From the NCBI GenBank assembly GCA_964550025.1, contig CAZJYI010000029.1, forward strand, positions 25,083 through 89,082: DNA of 64,000 nucleotides. The letters are read 5' to 3'. Under the pieces are notes generated by a model. The model was given only the letters and a program-made list of their open reading frames with translations. It made no database searches and was not told the origin of the DNA. Made by a program: the position numbers and the translations under genes. Source of the stretch: CAZJYI01 sp964550025 (lineage in GTDB: Bacteria > Verrucomicrobiota > Kiritimatiellia > UBA8416 > CAYOBW01). Below, piece by piece: positions 54,601 to 61,263 of this stretch (position 1 is its first letter; each line of letters starts with the position of its first letter).

Positions 54601-54732
54601 CTGCCCGACGGTACCTGGTCGAACGTGCCCGGTGGCGGCCCACGTATCGGCGCCGGCGGCGCGGACGCACTCCAGGATACCAACGTGCCCGCTTGGGGGC
54701 CGTTCTACCGGCTGGAGGTGGAGGTGCCTTGA
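42637..54732 (+). CDS. 4031-residue secreted M6-type metalloprotease with six GEVED plus seven-blade FG-GAP units
   Basis: It starts at ATG 42637 with AGGAGA (42624-42629) and a signal peptide (WTCVVALGVLMCAPSVTQA). Residues about 90-500 are an M6 immune-inhibitor-A-like metalloprotease with the zinc motif HETGHFLGLPD (H311, E312, H315) and a Met-turn (CVMAGGSW). Six GEVED domains start at about residues 512, 1017, 1535, 2172, 2685 and 3197 (DFGDAPAPYPT ... DGEVEDY). Each is followed by exactly seven FG-GAP/VCBS motifs of the type ADVDGDGDLDVLSA. Choice-of-anchor D domains lie at about 2045-2170 and 3705-3830. The end has acidic repeats and the shared tail (GPFYRLEVEVP). Confidence 0.92.
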   Translation: MKHAWGWTCVVALGVLMCAPSVTQAVPAYPGGVMVQQPDGSRHEVFLRGDEFLHWHEDAHGVPVCRSGPKSAWVYAEVVNGELRATPHLLGAVAPAAVGLRPPSRAERLAMRGKAPVPPSVRTPGVNDVIRTGTMSNLVLLVAFADWPGDYPRADFVPLFNEIGFTNDGARGSVKDYYLEVSENDLTINSVVADWVTLDHGYKHYGGFGDGNSQEMVLEALAKLDQRGFDFSRLDANGDGAVDGLTVIHAGGGEEYVGNDTNYIWSHFGGLGGTITYDGVDMTTYHTEPARRGWDANPASQGITRIGVICHETGHFLGLPDLYDTDESSVGVGHFCVMAGGSWAQEGIRPTHFSAWCKKELGWITVTPVTSLGVRTLEDAVTSLICHKVQGFFPANEYFLIENRQGTGFDDRMPGSSRGLLIWHIDENQTSNRDETHYKVDVEEASGPQHLQTTTDMNGDDSDYWRQGNAVLFGQHTEPNTEAYDGTPLGFILKNIGPSQGTMSYELGETTEGDYGDAPAPYPTLLADDGAWHTPTGPTIGPERDIETDGQPHATARGDDQDGNDDEAGVAFGPPLRAGALAYPLSVDVQGARARLDAWIDFDGDGCWGRAGERIVYHHDMDIGSNSVPIAVPAWARTGHTFARFRLNTVGGLGYVGSAHNGEVEDYPVEVVAPAAGAGTFLNAHTAADGFADVRSVVGADVDLDGDLDLVSASSSDGELSWHENDGNQVFTTHAIRSTISSPRHVAVVDMDRDGDLDFLVAADGDPVAWYEKTVGFPRHPVSQEVTRDRHVCAADMDGDGDMDVLTASEAGAARVAWHENRGTHFTRHAISTAAYAFESVCVADLDRDGDLDVLSATGSNLYRHENDGSQSFSTATLSDRVAVMCVADVDGDGDVDIVTGAPGNATVAWLEQQPGGTFTRRSISASNVDAGSVSAADLDGDGDVDVVCALTGDNAVGWYENNGSQSFTYRPILTQGNSPRAVFVADADRDGDLDVLSAGGPAGTVLWHEQAAYTEDFGDAPPPYNTLLADNGPSHEGSGPRMGSVLDLDRDGVPSVDADGDDNTGVDDEDGVTFPSSMRVGELGASVTVNIQSAPSDAKLHAWIDFDHDGCWGGAYERIAKGLSVGNGNHVVPFDVPSWAVSGRTYARFRLVRIGNLTPDGFTDYGGEVEDHAFTLRPPVMGPRSFDGVSPISAGANGARSVFAADVNGDGHMDALSASFFDDRVAWYENDGRESFTRHVLHSSSDGASDVLAADVDRDGDLDIVSSSYNDDTIAWFENRGGPTFTRRRISALANGARSIFAVDLDVDGDVDILSASSVGNTILWHDNSGFPVDLGWRTRTIAADVNGAFSVFAADVDSDGDMDVLSASANDDTIAWYENDGSQGFTKRDIYTTADGARCVFAADVDSDGDVDVLSASSDDGRLNWYENDGTPAVGSWIRHIIAVNAADAFSVFAADVDGDGDTDVCAATEGDNRVAWWENNGSQVFSRHTLTTSADGALDVFAADMDDDGDLDLLSASWGDDTIAWYRQRAPMDFGDAGAPYPTLWADDGARHVASGPTLGSARDDEEDGIPSTGADGDDNTRTDDEDGVTVPASLRAGQLGAAVTVNVQGISTGMVLDAWLDFDGDGCWGGDGEQVADSLRVVNGDNPVAFDVPSWAAAGEAVARFRLGTLRGLGYRGTAPDGEVEDHLVTLLPAASGAGSFGPAAAVSPDEPLKDLLAADVDGDGDMDAISVHGNSGVIAWYDNNGSQAFTRREIATVDGPWDILATDLDGDGDLDVVSGCSNDDLDWHENDGSPGDGGWTSHAVPTTMDTSMALCAVDVDGDGDRDLVVGSYWDDAVAWFENDGRQGFTEHTVSEEADHVWCVAASDLDRDGDLDLLAALHRDKVIVWYENDGGQTFSQQMLATDVKYAQNLVVTDLDDDGDMDVLSANPGDDTVAWYENDGNQTFSTHVIGYNKDQANWVAAADIDGDGDTDVMSCDGSGTNSLVWYQNNGQQVFTERPIGLGWFGGLADMDADGDLDVLRYASQGNGIAWHEQRLGPAEIDVLGNGRSIADGDTTPEAADHTSFGGVPVDGGEAEHAFAIRNLGGRDLIVPLVTLTGGHEGDFVLTPPEGGVPTVPGGEAITFTVKFNPSVPGVRSTTVRILSTDADEDPYTFAIAGEGEVPAGVDFGDAPAPYATRLAQDGARHSSPGPQLGASRDDEGDGVPSAGADGDDLAGVDDEDGVSVAAGLRVGQVGAAVSVSVQDAGGGSKLDAWVDFNADGCWGGPRERIAAGLSLGDGTHSLSFDVPGYAVAGPAYARFRLSTAGGAAPGGTVADGEVEDYALTLRAPEAGSGSFGSARTVTHDADGPTGIDAVDVDGDGDLDVLVASVTDDTVAWCENDGTGGFTAHTIATPANNASSAHGADVDGDGDMDVLAANAYDHQVVWYENNGSQTFAGPRIVSSGLQQPRCAVSGDVDGDGDCDVVAVFSGSDTIDWFENDGSETFTRRPIGTTSDGWDVHVADVDGDGDLDAVSAARASDTVAWHENDGTGGFTTHPLSTTADFVTGVWAADVDSDGDMDVLSASRNDDTIAWYRNNGSEVFTRIPISTTAGGAWGVSVGDVDGDGDMDVLAALYDDWDILWYENDGSEIFTRRMVDSNERGAQRVLAADIDGNGVLDVVYAAILADHVDWRSQGLSPADMGDAPAPYPTLISRGGARHPNMGPRLGAARDVESDGAPTSAADGDDNRGTDDEDGVTLPAALRIGHLGASVAVDVQSAPGGAKLDAWFDLDGDGCWGGPDEQVAAGLPLSQGVQTVRVDVASWARPGETYARFRLSTAGDLGVGGSAEDGEVEDYRLVISPAVKGAGSFGSRTVVSTNGESPQGLDAADVDGDGDVDLLTAAYDSDTVTWYENDGAGAFTPHLVSALNGARDVVAADLDGDGDVDVLAVGSIVRQVVWYENDGNQGFTGHTVGDSLTQPWRLTVADLDGDGDRDVLCAHLSGDAIAWYENDGNEAFSQHVIADVDGGRCVATGDVDGDGDLDVLSASSLDNTVAWHENDGRQEFTPHTINDAAQGAFCVAAADLDGDGDLDVVSSSMTDDTVAWYRNNGSGSFTETTLSGVEDNARDVAVADLDGDGDIDVLSAAFNNDRVRWYENDGGGTFTRRTVTSAGDGAFAVLAADVDGDGVLDVVTTSTRDDELAWLSQRRPPVDFGDAPAPYPTRLAADGPRHETTGPMLGARRDAESDGAPTAAADGDDAAGSADEDGVTFAGDPQTGQLGGEALVTVRDAPAGAALDAWIDFDGDGCWGGPREQIADSLGVTNGTNAIRFDVPSWDLVGDSYARFRLSSGGELGIGGGSSDGEVEDYRLALRAPESGPGSFLPPRQIALERRVWRVRAADLDGDGDLDALAALHDRNTIAWYENDGSQAFTARVIATNVDHVADVLAADVDGDGDLDALAAADYGNHVSWYENDGTPGDGEWMGHVVDGAADGAERVLAVDLDGDGDQDILFTTDSTNGLVWCENAGGAVFLQHAIEDGAAGGEGLAGGDLNGDGHMDIVWAGHSHQSLAWFENDGSQGFTKHVITNGWSVEEIALADLDADSDLDVLVALGLQQTVACLENLGGGSFRAILLPTPAEVHKSVFAADVDGDGTLDAVARSANRLAWYKNDGALNFAQSLLAGTASAVSTVCAADVDGDGDLDLLSGDATAIAWYEQSAPAEIHVTGNGRDIADGDTTPDPDDHTDFGSAVVDGGTVRRTFTLANTGDADLHVSAIRLTGADAGDFALGGIAPPVVLTGGASTNLTVTFDPSEEGLRSATLEITNDDADESPYDFSIQGTGVVLPPVTITATAGPNGRIVPDGALVVPSGGTTNFAILADTYYHVLDVTTNGISVGAVSAFTWSNITVPGTIHAAFAPDLAGRRTPHWWLARYGLTNGGWTFDQAEGRDGDGDGHDGREEWVADTDPTDSNSCLRATGIARRSPVTVSFVSSSNRLYMLRARRVLPDGTWSNVPGGGPRIGAGGADALQDTNVPAWGPFYRLEVEVP

Positions 54733-54774
54733 ATGCGGTGGCCGCGTGGGGAAACACTTTTGTGAGGTGACGCG

Positions 54775-56274
54775 ATGGGGATGATGCGCGGGCTGTTTCT
54801 TGTTTCGTTGGCTGCCTCAGCTATCGCGGGGCATGCGGCCAACGCCGGCGAGGCGGCAGAGGACAGTGCGCTGGTCACGTCTGCATCGTGGCACGAGGGC
54901 GATTCACCGGTGCATTACGCCTGGTCCGGCAATCCTACGCCGATATGGCCGTACACCAACTGGTCGACGGCGGCGCAAGTATTGCAGGACGCCGTGGATG
55001 CGGCGGCCAGCAACGATACCGTGTTGGTGACGAACGGCGTGTACGACGCGGGCGGCCGCGTGGCGCCGCACCATCGTTTGACGAACCGTGTCTGTGTCGT
55101 GCGTCCGATGACGGTGAGAAGCATGAACGGCGCCTCCAACACGGCACTCGTCGGCGCCCAAGCGGTGCGTGTCGTGTACGTGGTTCCCGGTGTCGTGATG
55201 TCCGGCTTCACGCTCCGGAACGGTCACGCGTCGGCTGAGGTCACTTCCACGCGCGACGAGGCCGGGGGTGGTGCCTTCCTGTATCGCGGCGGTGTGCTGA
55301 GCAACTGCGTTGTGACGGCGAACCGCGCGTCTTTCGGCGGTGGCGGCACCTGGCTGGATGAGGGCGGGACGGTTGTCGATTCCCTGTACGAGAACAACAT
55401 GGCCGAGGTCGGTGGTGGCGCTATGTGTCTCGGGGGTGGCACCGTCAACCGTTGCATCGTCCGTTACAATGCGGCCACCGGCCACATCGGTGGCGGAATC
55501 TATCTGTTCGGAGGAGGCGTCGCCGACAACTGCCTGGTCCACGACAACACGGCCGCGCGGCAGGGCGGTGGTTTGCAGGTGGCCATGACCGGAAACGTGT
55601 ACAATTGCACGGTGGTCGACAACTCTGCCGGCGAGGAGGGCGGCGGACTGTGGTTTGACGGGGAGTGCACGGTGCGCAACTCCATCATCTGGTTGAACAG
55701 CGCGCCGGCCCACACCAACTACAATCGTGACGTCGGTGGGATACAGCATTCTTGCACGTATCCGTTGCCGAGCGGGACGGGGAACATCGCCGGCAGCCCG
55801 GCGTTTGTCGACCATGGGAACGGGGACTACCGTCTGTCGATCAGTTCGCCCTGTATCGACAGGGGAGCCTATCGCGCGGCGGTCGTGAACGATCTGGACG
55901 GTGTGCCGCGGCCGTTGGATGGCGACGCCGACGGAACGAGCACGATCGACATGGGCTGCTACGAGCTCGTGAACCGCAGTGCGGACTCCGACGGGGACGG
56001 CATGAACGACAGGGACGAGCTGATCGCCGACACGGACCCGACAGATGCGGGCGCCTGCTTCCGCATCACCGGGATCACCCAGAACTCCCCGGTGACGGTC
56101 CACTTCGAGTCGTCGTCCCGCCGGCGCTATACGCTCCTGGGGCGGTCCGTGCTGGACGCCGGCCAGTGGTCGGTGGTCGGCGGGAAAATGGGGGAGGGCG
56201 GCGCGGACTCGCTGAGCGATACCAACCAACCGTTGCAGGGACCGTACTACCGGGTGAAGGTCGCCAGGCCCTGA
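54775..56274 (+). CDS. Secreted parallel beta-helix protein (choice-of-anchor Q type)
   Basis: This 499-residue protein starts at ATG 54775 with GAGGTGA upstream. It has a signal peptide (LFLVSLAASAIAGHAANA), one beta-helix module opening PYTNWSTAAQVLQDAVDAA, rungs such as LSNCVVTANRASFGGGG, NRCIVRYNAATGHIGGGI and YNCTVVDNSAGEEGGG, and the closing motif CIDRGAY. The C-terminal 100 residues (DSDGDGMNDRDE to GPYYRVKVARP) are nearly identical in DNA to the end of the 38187-42548 gene, pointing to recent duplication or gene conversion. It probably belongs to a co-directional cluster of surface proteins. Confidence 0.9.
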   Translation: MGMMRGLFLVSLAASAIAGHAANAGEAAEDSALVTSASWHEGDSPVHYAWSGNPTPIWPYTNWSTAAQVLQDAVDAAASNDTVLVTNGVYDAGGRVAPHHRLTNRVCVVRPMTVRSMNGASNTALVGAQAVRVVYVVPGVVMSGFTLRNGHASAEVTSTRDEAGGGAFLYRGGVLSNCVVTANRASFGGGGTWLDEGGTVVDSLYENNMAEVGGGAMCLGGGTVNRCIVRYNAATGHIGGGIYLFGGGVADNCLVHDNTAARQGGGLQVAMTGNVYNCTVVDNSAGEEGGGLWFDGECTVRNSIIWLNSAPAHTNYNRDVGGIQHSCTYPLPSGTGNIAGSPAFVDHGNGDYRLSISSPCIDRGAYRAAVVNDLDGVPRPLDGDADGTSTIDMGCYELVNRSADSDGDGMNDRDELIADTDPTDAGACFRITGITQNSPVTVHFESSSRRRYTLLGRSVLDAGQWSVVGGKMGEGGADSLSDTNQPLQGPYYRVKVARP

Positions 56275-56355
56275 GACGCCGTCTCACGCGCGATGACATG
56301 CTCACCACGGCCTCCCGCACCATCCAGGCCGCGGTCGAGTGGGTTGAGAATTGGG

Positions 56356-57123
56356 TCAGTCGCCGGGAACGTCCACGCCTTTGTCTCTAAGGTACGCCTT
56401 CAACTCCGGGATGCCAATGACGTTGAAATGGAAGACGGAGGCGGCCAGCAGGACGGTGGCGCCGGCTTCGGCGGCCTCGTAGAAATGTTCCAGTGTGCCC
56501 GCGCCGCCGGATGCCACGATCTCCGCGTCCGTGGCCTCTCTCAGTTTGCGGATCAGGGGCAGGTCGAAACCGGTTCGCACGCCATCCGTGGACTTGCTTG
56601 TCGGCAGGATGGTGGCGACGCCGTACTCGTTAACCCGGATGGCCCATTCGAGCGCATCGGCGCCGGTCGCGGTGCGGCCGCCGTCGATGTAGACTTCATA
56701 CCCGGAAGGCATTGCTTCGTTCTGGGCCACGTCAATGGCGACCGTGACACGATCCTGTCCGAGGGCTTCGATCATCCGCGGGATGACTTCGGGTTTGCGG
56801 AAGGCGGCGCTGCTGGTCGAGATCTTGTCCGCGCCGGCATCGAGCACGGCGCGCGCGGAGTCCACGTCGGCGATTCCGCCGCCGACGGTGAAAGGGACGG
56901 TTGCGGCTTCGGCCACGCGTTGGACGACGTTGAGCATGGTGCGCCGGCCTTCGACCGTGGCGGTGATGTCGAGCAGGGCGAGCTCGTCGGCCCCGGCGGC
57001 GCAGTAGGCCTTGGCACATTCCACCGGGTCACCTGCATCGCGGATGTCGACGAAACGGACTCCCTTGACGACGCGGCCGTTCTCCATGTCAAGACAGGGC
57101 ATGATACGTGCGGACAGACTCAT
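56356..57123 (-). CDS. hisF: Imidazole glycerol phosphate synthase cyclase subunit HisF
   Basis: This 255-residue protein of normal length starts at ATG 57123 with AAGGAGAG upstream. It has the (beta/alpha)8 fold with catalytic aspartates in RIMPCLDMENGRVVKG (position 11 of the family) and VAIDVAQ (position 130). Phosphate-binding loops read VGGGIADVDSA, ADKISTSSAA and SGGAGTLEHF. HisF with HisH converts PRFAR to IGP and AICAR in histidine synthesis. No other his gene is in the window and it is antisense to the surrounding surface-protein genes. Confidence 0.93.
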   Translation of the reverse strand: MSLSARIMPCLDMENGRVVKGVRFVDIRDAGDPVECAKAYCAAGADELALLDITATVEGRRTMLNVVQRVAEAATVPFTVGGGIADVDSARAVLDAGADKISTSSAAFRKPEVIPRMIEALGQDRVTVAIDVAQNEAMPSGYEVYIDGGRTATGADALEWAIRVNEYGVATILPTSKSTDGVRTGFDLPLIRKLREATDAEIVASGGAGTLEHFYEAAEAGATVLLAASVFHFNVIGIPELKAYLRDKGVDVPGD

Positions 57124-57200
57124 TCTTCTCTCCTTTACCTGCGAACTTGAGGTGCGCCAGACCAAGTACTCCAGCCTTGCTCAGCTTCCGAGGAATGTGG

Positions 57201-57217
57201 CCCTGAGGACCTCAGGG
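57201..57217. repeat. Perfect 8-bp-arm palindrome upstream of hisF / beta-helix gene
   Basis: CCCTGAGGACCTCAGGG is a perfect dyad around a single central base, in the 210-nt divergent region between hisF and the next surface-protein gene. It could be an operator. No other signal is evident there. Confidence 0.35.
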
Positions 57218-57333
57218 GTCAAGTGCAAACTCTCTCATGGCGTGCCCGTTCCGCTACTGCCATGTCCTTTTGCGGACCTCGCTTCGAAAAGGTAGGATAC
57301 CCAGGAGGAAAACTCGTGTTTGGAGGAGACGCC

Positions 57334-60143
57334 ATGAGGAGTGCGCTGGGTAGCTGCGTCGTTTTGTTGCTGGGATACGTGTCCGCGGGGTGGGGCGCGA
57401 CGGTCTACGTCGATAGTGGGAGTTCGACGAACGGGCCGGGAACGGGATGGGCCAATGCGTTCCATGTGATCCAGGACGCGGTGGATGCGGCGGTCCCGGG
57501 TGACACGGTGCTGGTGACAAACGGCGTGTACGATACGGGTGGCCTCGTTCGCCACGGGCAGGGTTATACCAACCGGGTGGTGATCGAGAAGGGGGTGACC
57601 GTGTCGTCCGTGAACGGATCGGACAGTACCCTCATCGTCGGTGCCTCCGACAATGGGACGAACGGTCCGGCCGCAGTCCGGTGCGTCTGGATATCTGACG
57701 GCACGCTGGCCGGGTTCACGATCACCAACGGCCACACGCAGGTCACCGGCGAGAGGGGTGCCTACCAGTGCGGGGGCGGCGTGTTGCTGAGCGCGGGCGG
57801 CACGGTGTCCAACTGCGTGATCCGCGGTTGTTCGGCCAGTGCCACCGGCGGCGGCGTGGACTTCCAGTACGGCGGAGTCGTCGTGGCCTGCGTGATTGAG
57901 GGCAACACGGCGTCGCCGAGTTTGAATTACGGCGGCGGGGGCGTGCATCTGCACGATGGCGCGTTGCTCGATCGGTGCATCGTGCGCGACAACAGCGCAC
58001 CGGGAAGTGGCGCGGACGGCGGCGGGCTCTACTTCTGGAGCGGCGGCCACGCGCGCAACTGCCTGGTCGAGGGCAACACGGCTAACAACGGGGGGGGCGG
58101 CGTGTACGTACGCTCAACGGCCCCCAACGCTCTGCTGGAGAACTGCACAATCACCGCGAACATCGGCCAAGCCGGCGGCGGCATGTACCTGCGCGGGGGC
58201 ACCAACCGCAACTGCATCATCTGGGGGAACACCACGACGGGGGGCGCCCGTTCGAACTGGTCCGTCGGTAGCGGGAACCCGGGATTCGAGTACTGCTGCC
58301 TGGCGCCGACCAACGGGTTGGATTCATACGGTGCGGTGGGGTGCATTGACGACAATCCGCGGTTCAGGTACGACTTCAGTCTCCAGGATGGCTCCCCCTG
58401 CCGGGATGCGGGCAGCGACGGACTCGTCACCGGCCGGTTTGACCTGCGCGGGAGCGCCCGCATCATGGGGCCGAGCGTGGACATCGGCGCGTACGAGTGG
58501 ATCTACCACACGCCCGTGGCGGGCTTCGGCGGGGCGTTGGAATTTGATGGTGCGGATGACTGCGTCAACGTGCCCTACGGCGCAGGCCTCAACCCGACCG
58601 GGGCTTTCACCGTCGAGTGCTGGGTATACGTCACCGGCGGCGCCGGCACGTACCGTTCCCCGGTCACCTCGCGCAACGGCGTGGGCAAGGGTTACACGCT
58701 CTATGCCGGTGATGACAACGACTGGCAATTCTGGCTCGGGAACGGCAGCGGGCGCAGCAAATTGGACAGCGGTGCAGACGTGGTGCTCGAGGAGTGGACG
58801 CACCTGGCCGGGGTTTATGACGGTGACAGCAACATGACCCTGTACGTTAACGGCGAGGTGGTGGGGACGTCGCTGACCGGTGTGACGTTTGTGGCTAACG
58901 ACGCTATGCCGCTCTACATCGGGGCGGGCAAGACGGAAGGCACCACCCCTGACTTCCATTTCCCCGGCCGGATTGACGAGGTGCGCATCTGGAGCTCGGC
59001 GCTGTCCGTGGACACGATCAGGAACTGGATGTACCGTGAGATCGACAAAACACACCCTGCCTACACGAGCCGGGCGGCCTGCTACAGCCTGAACGACGGC
59101 GGCGGGACGGTTGCGGCTGACGTGGCTCGCGACCACGATGGTGTGCTCTCCGGCACGGACGGGCCGGCATGGGTTGACTCCACCGCCGGGAACGTATGGG
59201 AGTGGGTCTCCGATGCAGGCATGACGGGCTATGGGCGACTCGTGGGCAGCGATCAGAATGGCTCCAGCACCGACGGCACGGACTGGACACTCACCTTTGA
59301 GATCGTCACGCAACCTACCCACGGTACGGCGGCAATTGTGGCGGACAACGAGTTCTCCTACACGGTTGCGTATCCGCATGGAGCCGACAGTTTTACCTAC
59401 CGGGTGCGCGATCCCGGCGGACTCGTGTCGGGCGTGGCGACTTCGTGGGTTGCCGTGTTGCGGCCCGCCCCCTACCTGGATATCACCAACGACAATATGG
59501 AGGTGGCAAGGGAGATTGACGCGATCACAGTCGGAGGGGTCAACGACCAGTGGGTGATCGGAACGTTGGGATGGACCAATCCCGCCGCCGGGGCGGGCGC
59601 TAGTCTGCCGGTGTCAGGTTCCGAGTTCAAGATCCCGGGGATTCCCATCGTGGTGGGGGACAATAAGATTACAGTCACGGGCACGAACGGCACGGGTGGC
59701 GTGACGAGCGACAGCGTGACCATCACGCGCGGGACGTGGCACGGCGGCAATTCCCCCAAGCATTATGTATCCACCGTCGGCACGGAAATCTATCCGTACA
59801 CCAACTGGGCGACGGCGGCGCGGGTGATCCAGGAGGCGGTCGACGCGGCGGCGGATCATGATACCGTGCTGGTGAGCAACGGTGTGTACGAGGTGGGTGG
59901 CCGGGTGCAGCCCGGATACAATCTGCTCAACCGGGTCATGGTGACGCGGTATCTTCGCCGGCAACGGTGTCCTTTGAGTCGTCGAGCAACCGCTGGTACG
60001 CCTTGATTGCCCGTTCGTCACTGACAACGGATGATTGGTCACATGTTACGGGGAAAACGGGCTCGGGTGGACCGGATTCGATGCAGGATACGAATGAACC
60101 GCCACGGGGGCCGTTCTATCGCTTGAAGGTGGAGATGCCGTAG
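57334..60143 (+). pseudogene. Frameshifted secreted beta-helix / LamG protein
   Basis: It starts at ATG 57334 with GGAGGAG (57322-57328) and a signal peptide (LGSCVVLLLGYVSAGWGA). It has a beta-helix module (about 20-390), a LamG domain (about 400-590, FTVECWVYVTGG), a cadherin-like Big_9 segment (about 620-710), the linker YLDITNDNMEV, and the opening of a second beta-helix (about 810-875). After VMVTR at about 59945 the frame changes: the first frame ends at 60006 with YLRRQRCPLS, while the expected tail (AVSSPATVSFESSSNRWYAL ... GPFYRLKVEMP) runs in another frame to 60143. Most of the second module is missing, so an out-of-frame internal deletion is the simplest reading. Confidence 0.8.
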
Positions 60144-60350
60144 GGGCAGACGAAAGTACGCGCGTCGCCCCTCACTGATGACCGGTGAGTGGGCACTGAT
60201 CACCGGGAGAATGGGTGTCGGCGGAGCCGATTGGCCGAGCGCTTCGTACTTCTCCAGCCAGTAGTCCTTGAACAGGAATTCGTTCCTGAGGAACTCCGAG
60301 AACCCGATCCAGAGACCGGATGCGACCGTGGCAAGCACCATTCTCTTCAT
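60039..60350 (-). pseudogene. Truncated small membrane protein
   Basis: From ATG 60350, with AAGGAGA upstream, the first about 40 residues (MKRMVLATVASGLWIGFSEF, LRNEFLFKDYWLEKYEALG) look like the start of a real small membrane protein. The rest, to 60039, reads through a short repeat (CACTGATCACCGG type) and then antisense to the tail of the neighbouring beta-helix gene, so the original 3' end has been lost. The family is not recognised. Confidence 0.5.
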
Positions 60351-60513
60351 GACTGTCTCCTTCTTGGCGCGTAGCATAGTAGGCGGCACGCGGCACCACA
60401 AGGTTACAATGCCACTCCAGAGGTGGCATTCGGGAGGGCGTGGCGAGCACGATCTGTGACGAAGTTCGAGCCGGCCGGGGAGGGGAAGGCGTTTTGCCGG
60501 GCGAGACGGAAAT

Positions 60514-60601
60514 GATCGAGGATTAGCGATTGATGATTTGTAGTTTGGTGAAGTCGGGTGCGGTTCTGAAATCAGAGATCATCAATCGCTAATCCTCGAT
60601 C
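60514..60601. repeat. Perfect 24-bp-arm inverted repeat (word-repeat type)
   Basis: GATCGAGGATTAGCGATTGA continues to 60537 and is the exact reverse complement of 60578-60601. The 40-nt loop between holds TTGTAGTTTGGTGAAGTCGG. The arms consist of near-repeated words (GATTAGC, GATTGAT), as in the other hairpins of the window. Confidence 0.85.
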
Positions 60602-60660
60602 GATAGTGTCATGCAGACTTCAGCGCCGTAATGACGTCTGAGTCTCCGACCGGAGGGCGC

Positions 60661-60862
60661 TCTCCGTAGCGCGGATATCCGACCCGCGCGTGCGCATGGC
60701 AGGCGAACGGAACGCGGAAGGACGGCCCGAGGGCAGCCACTTCCTCTCCCGGTTCGCGATCCATGCACGGACGCGGATCCGTCTTTGCCAAGGCCACGAC
60801 GGGACGAATCGGATACCTGTGCTACGGGGGATCCGCGGATCGGATATCCGCGCTACGGGAGA
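60661..60862. repeat. 22-bp inverted repeat with 157-nt interior
   Basis: TCTCCGTAGCGCGGATATCC (60661 on) matches the reverse complement of TCGGATATCCGCGCTACGGG (60840 on) with one extra base in the second arm. The inner part contains nested GGATCCGCGGATCGG dyads and no gene. Confidence 0.7.
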
Positions 60863-61263
60863 GTGGGAACCCCATGACGAACGTCAACTGCTCACAACGG
60901 TGTCGGGCGTCAAGAGTGTCGCGGACGGTCACCGGTAAGATATGCCGTGCGAGCATGGGCCAAGAAGCGCGTCGACGCTTGGTTGCGAATCGCCCATCTG
61001 TCGATTCGGATGGCGAGATCTGGCGATCTCTTTCATCTTCCGCCCTGGTCTCCCTCCGGGGCGATCGGGGGAAGATGAAGGCGAAAGATCAAGGTGGGAG
61101 AACGTAGGCAGACGCGATGAGCTATCCGTCAGATGCAACGAATTACAGATACGCCCGACGGCGTCCCATGCGCAAGAACCGCAATACGCAAGAACCGCTT
61201 TGCGGATTTCCTTTCAAAACGATACCATATCGGGCTGGAAGAACGCCGTGGGGAGGAGTCGCG

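Larger units (their letters stand above)
60351..61263. other. Non-coding region of about 900 bases rich in inverted repeats
   Basis: No credible gene is seen. It holds the hairpins at 60514-60601 and 60661-60862, and a third dyad where TCATCTTC (61033-61040) pairs with GAAGATGA (61071-61078). Just before the next start codon is a stretch resembling the leader of the 57334 gene (TTTGCGGA...CTTTC/TTCGAAAA, then GGAGGAG), including a short direct repeat CGCAAGAACCGC/CGCAAGAACCGC at about 61170-61200. Confidence 0.6.

Noticed and set aside
60690..61107. Short overlapping frames between the two broken beta-helix genes
   Set aside because: They consist of inverted-repeat DNA with Arg/Ser-rich translation and no start signal.
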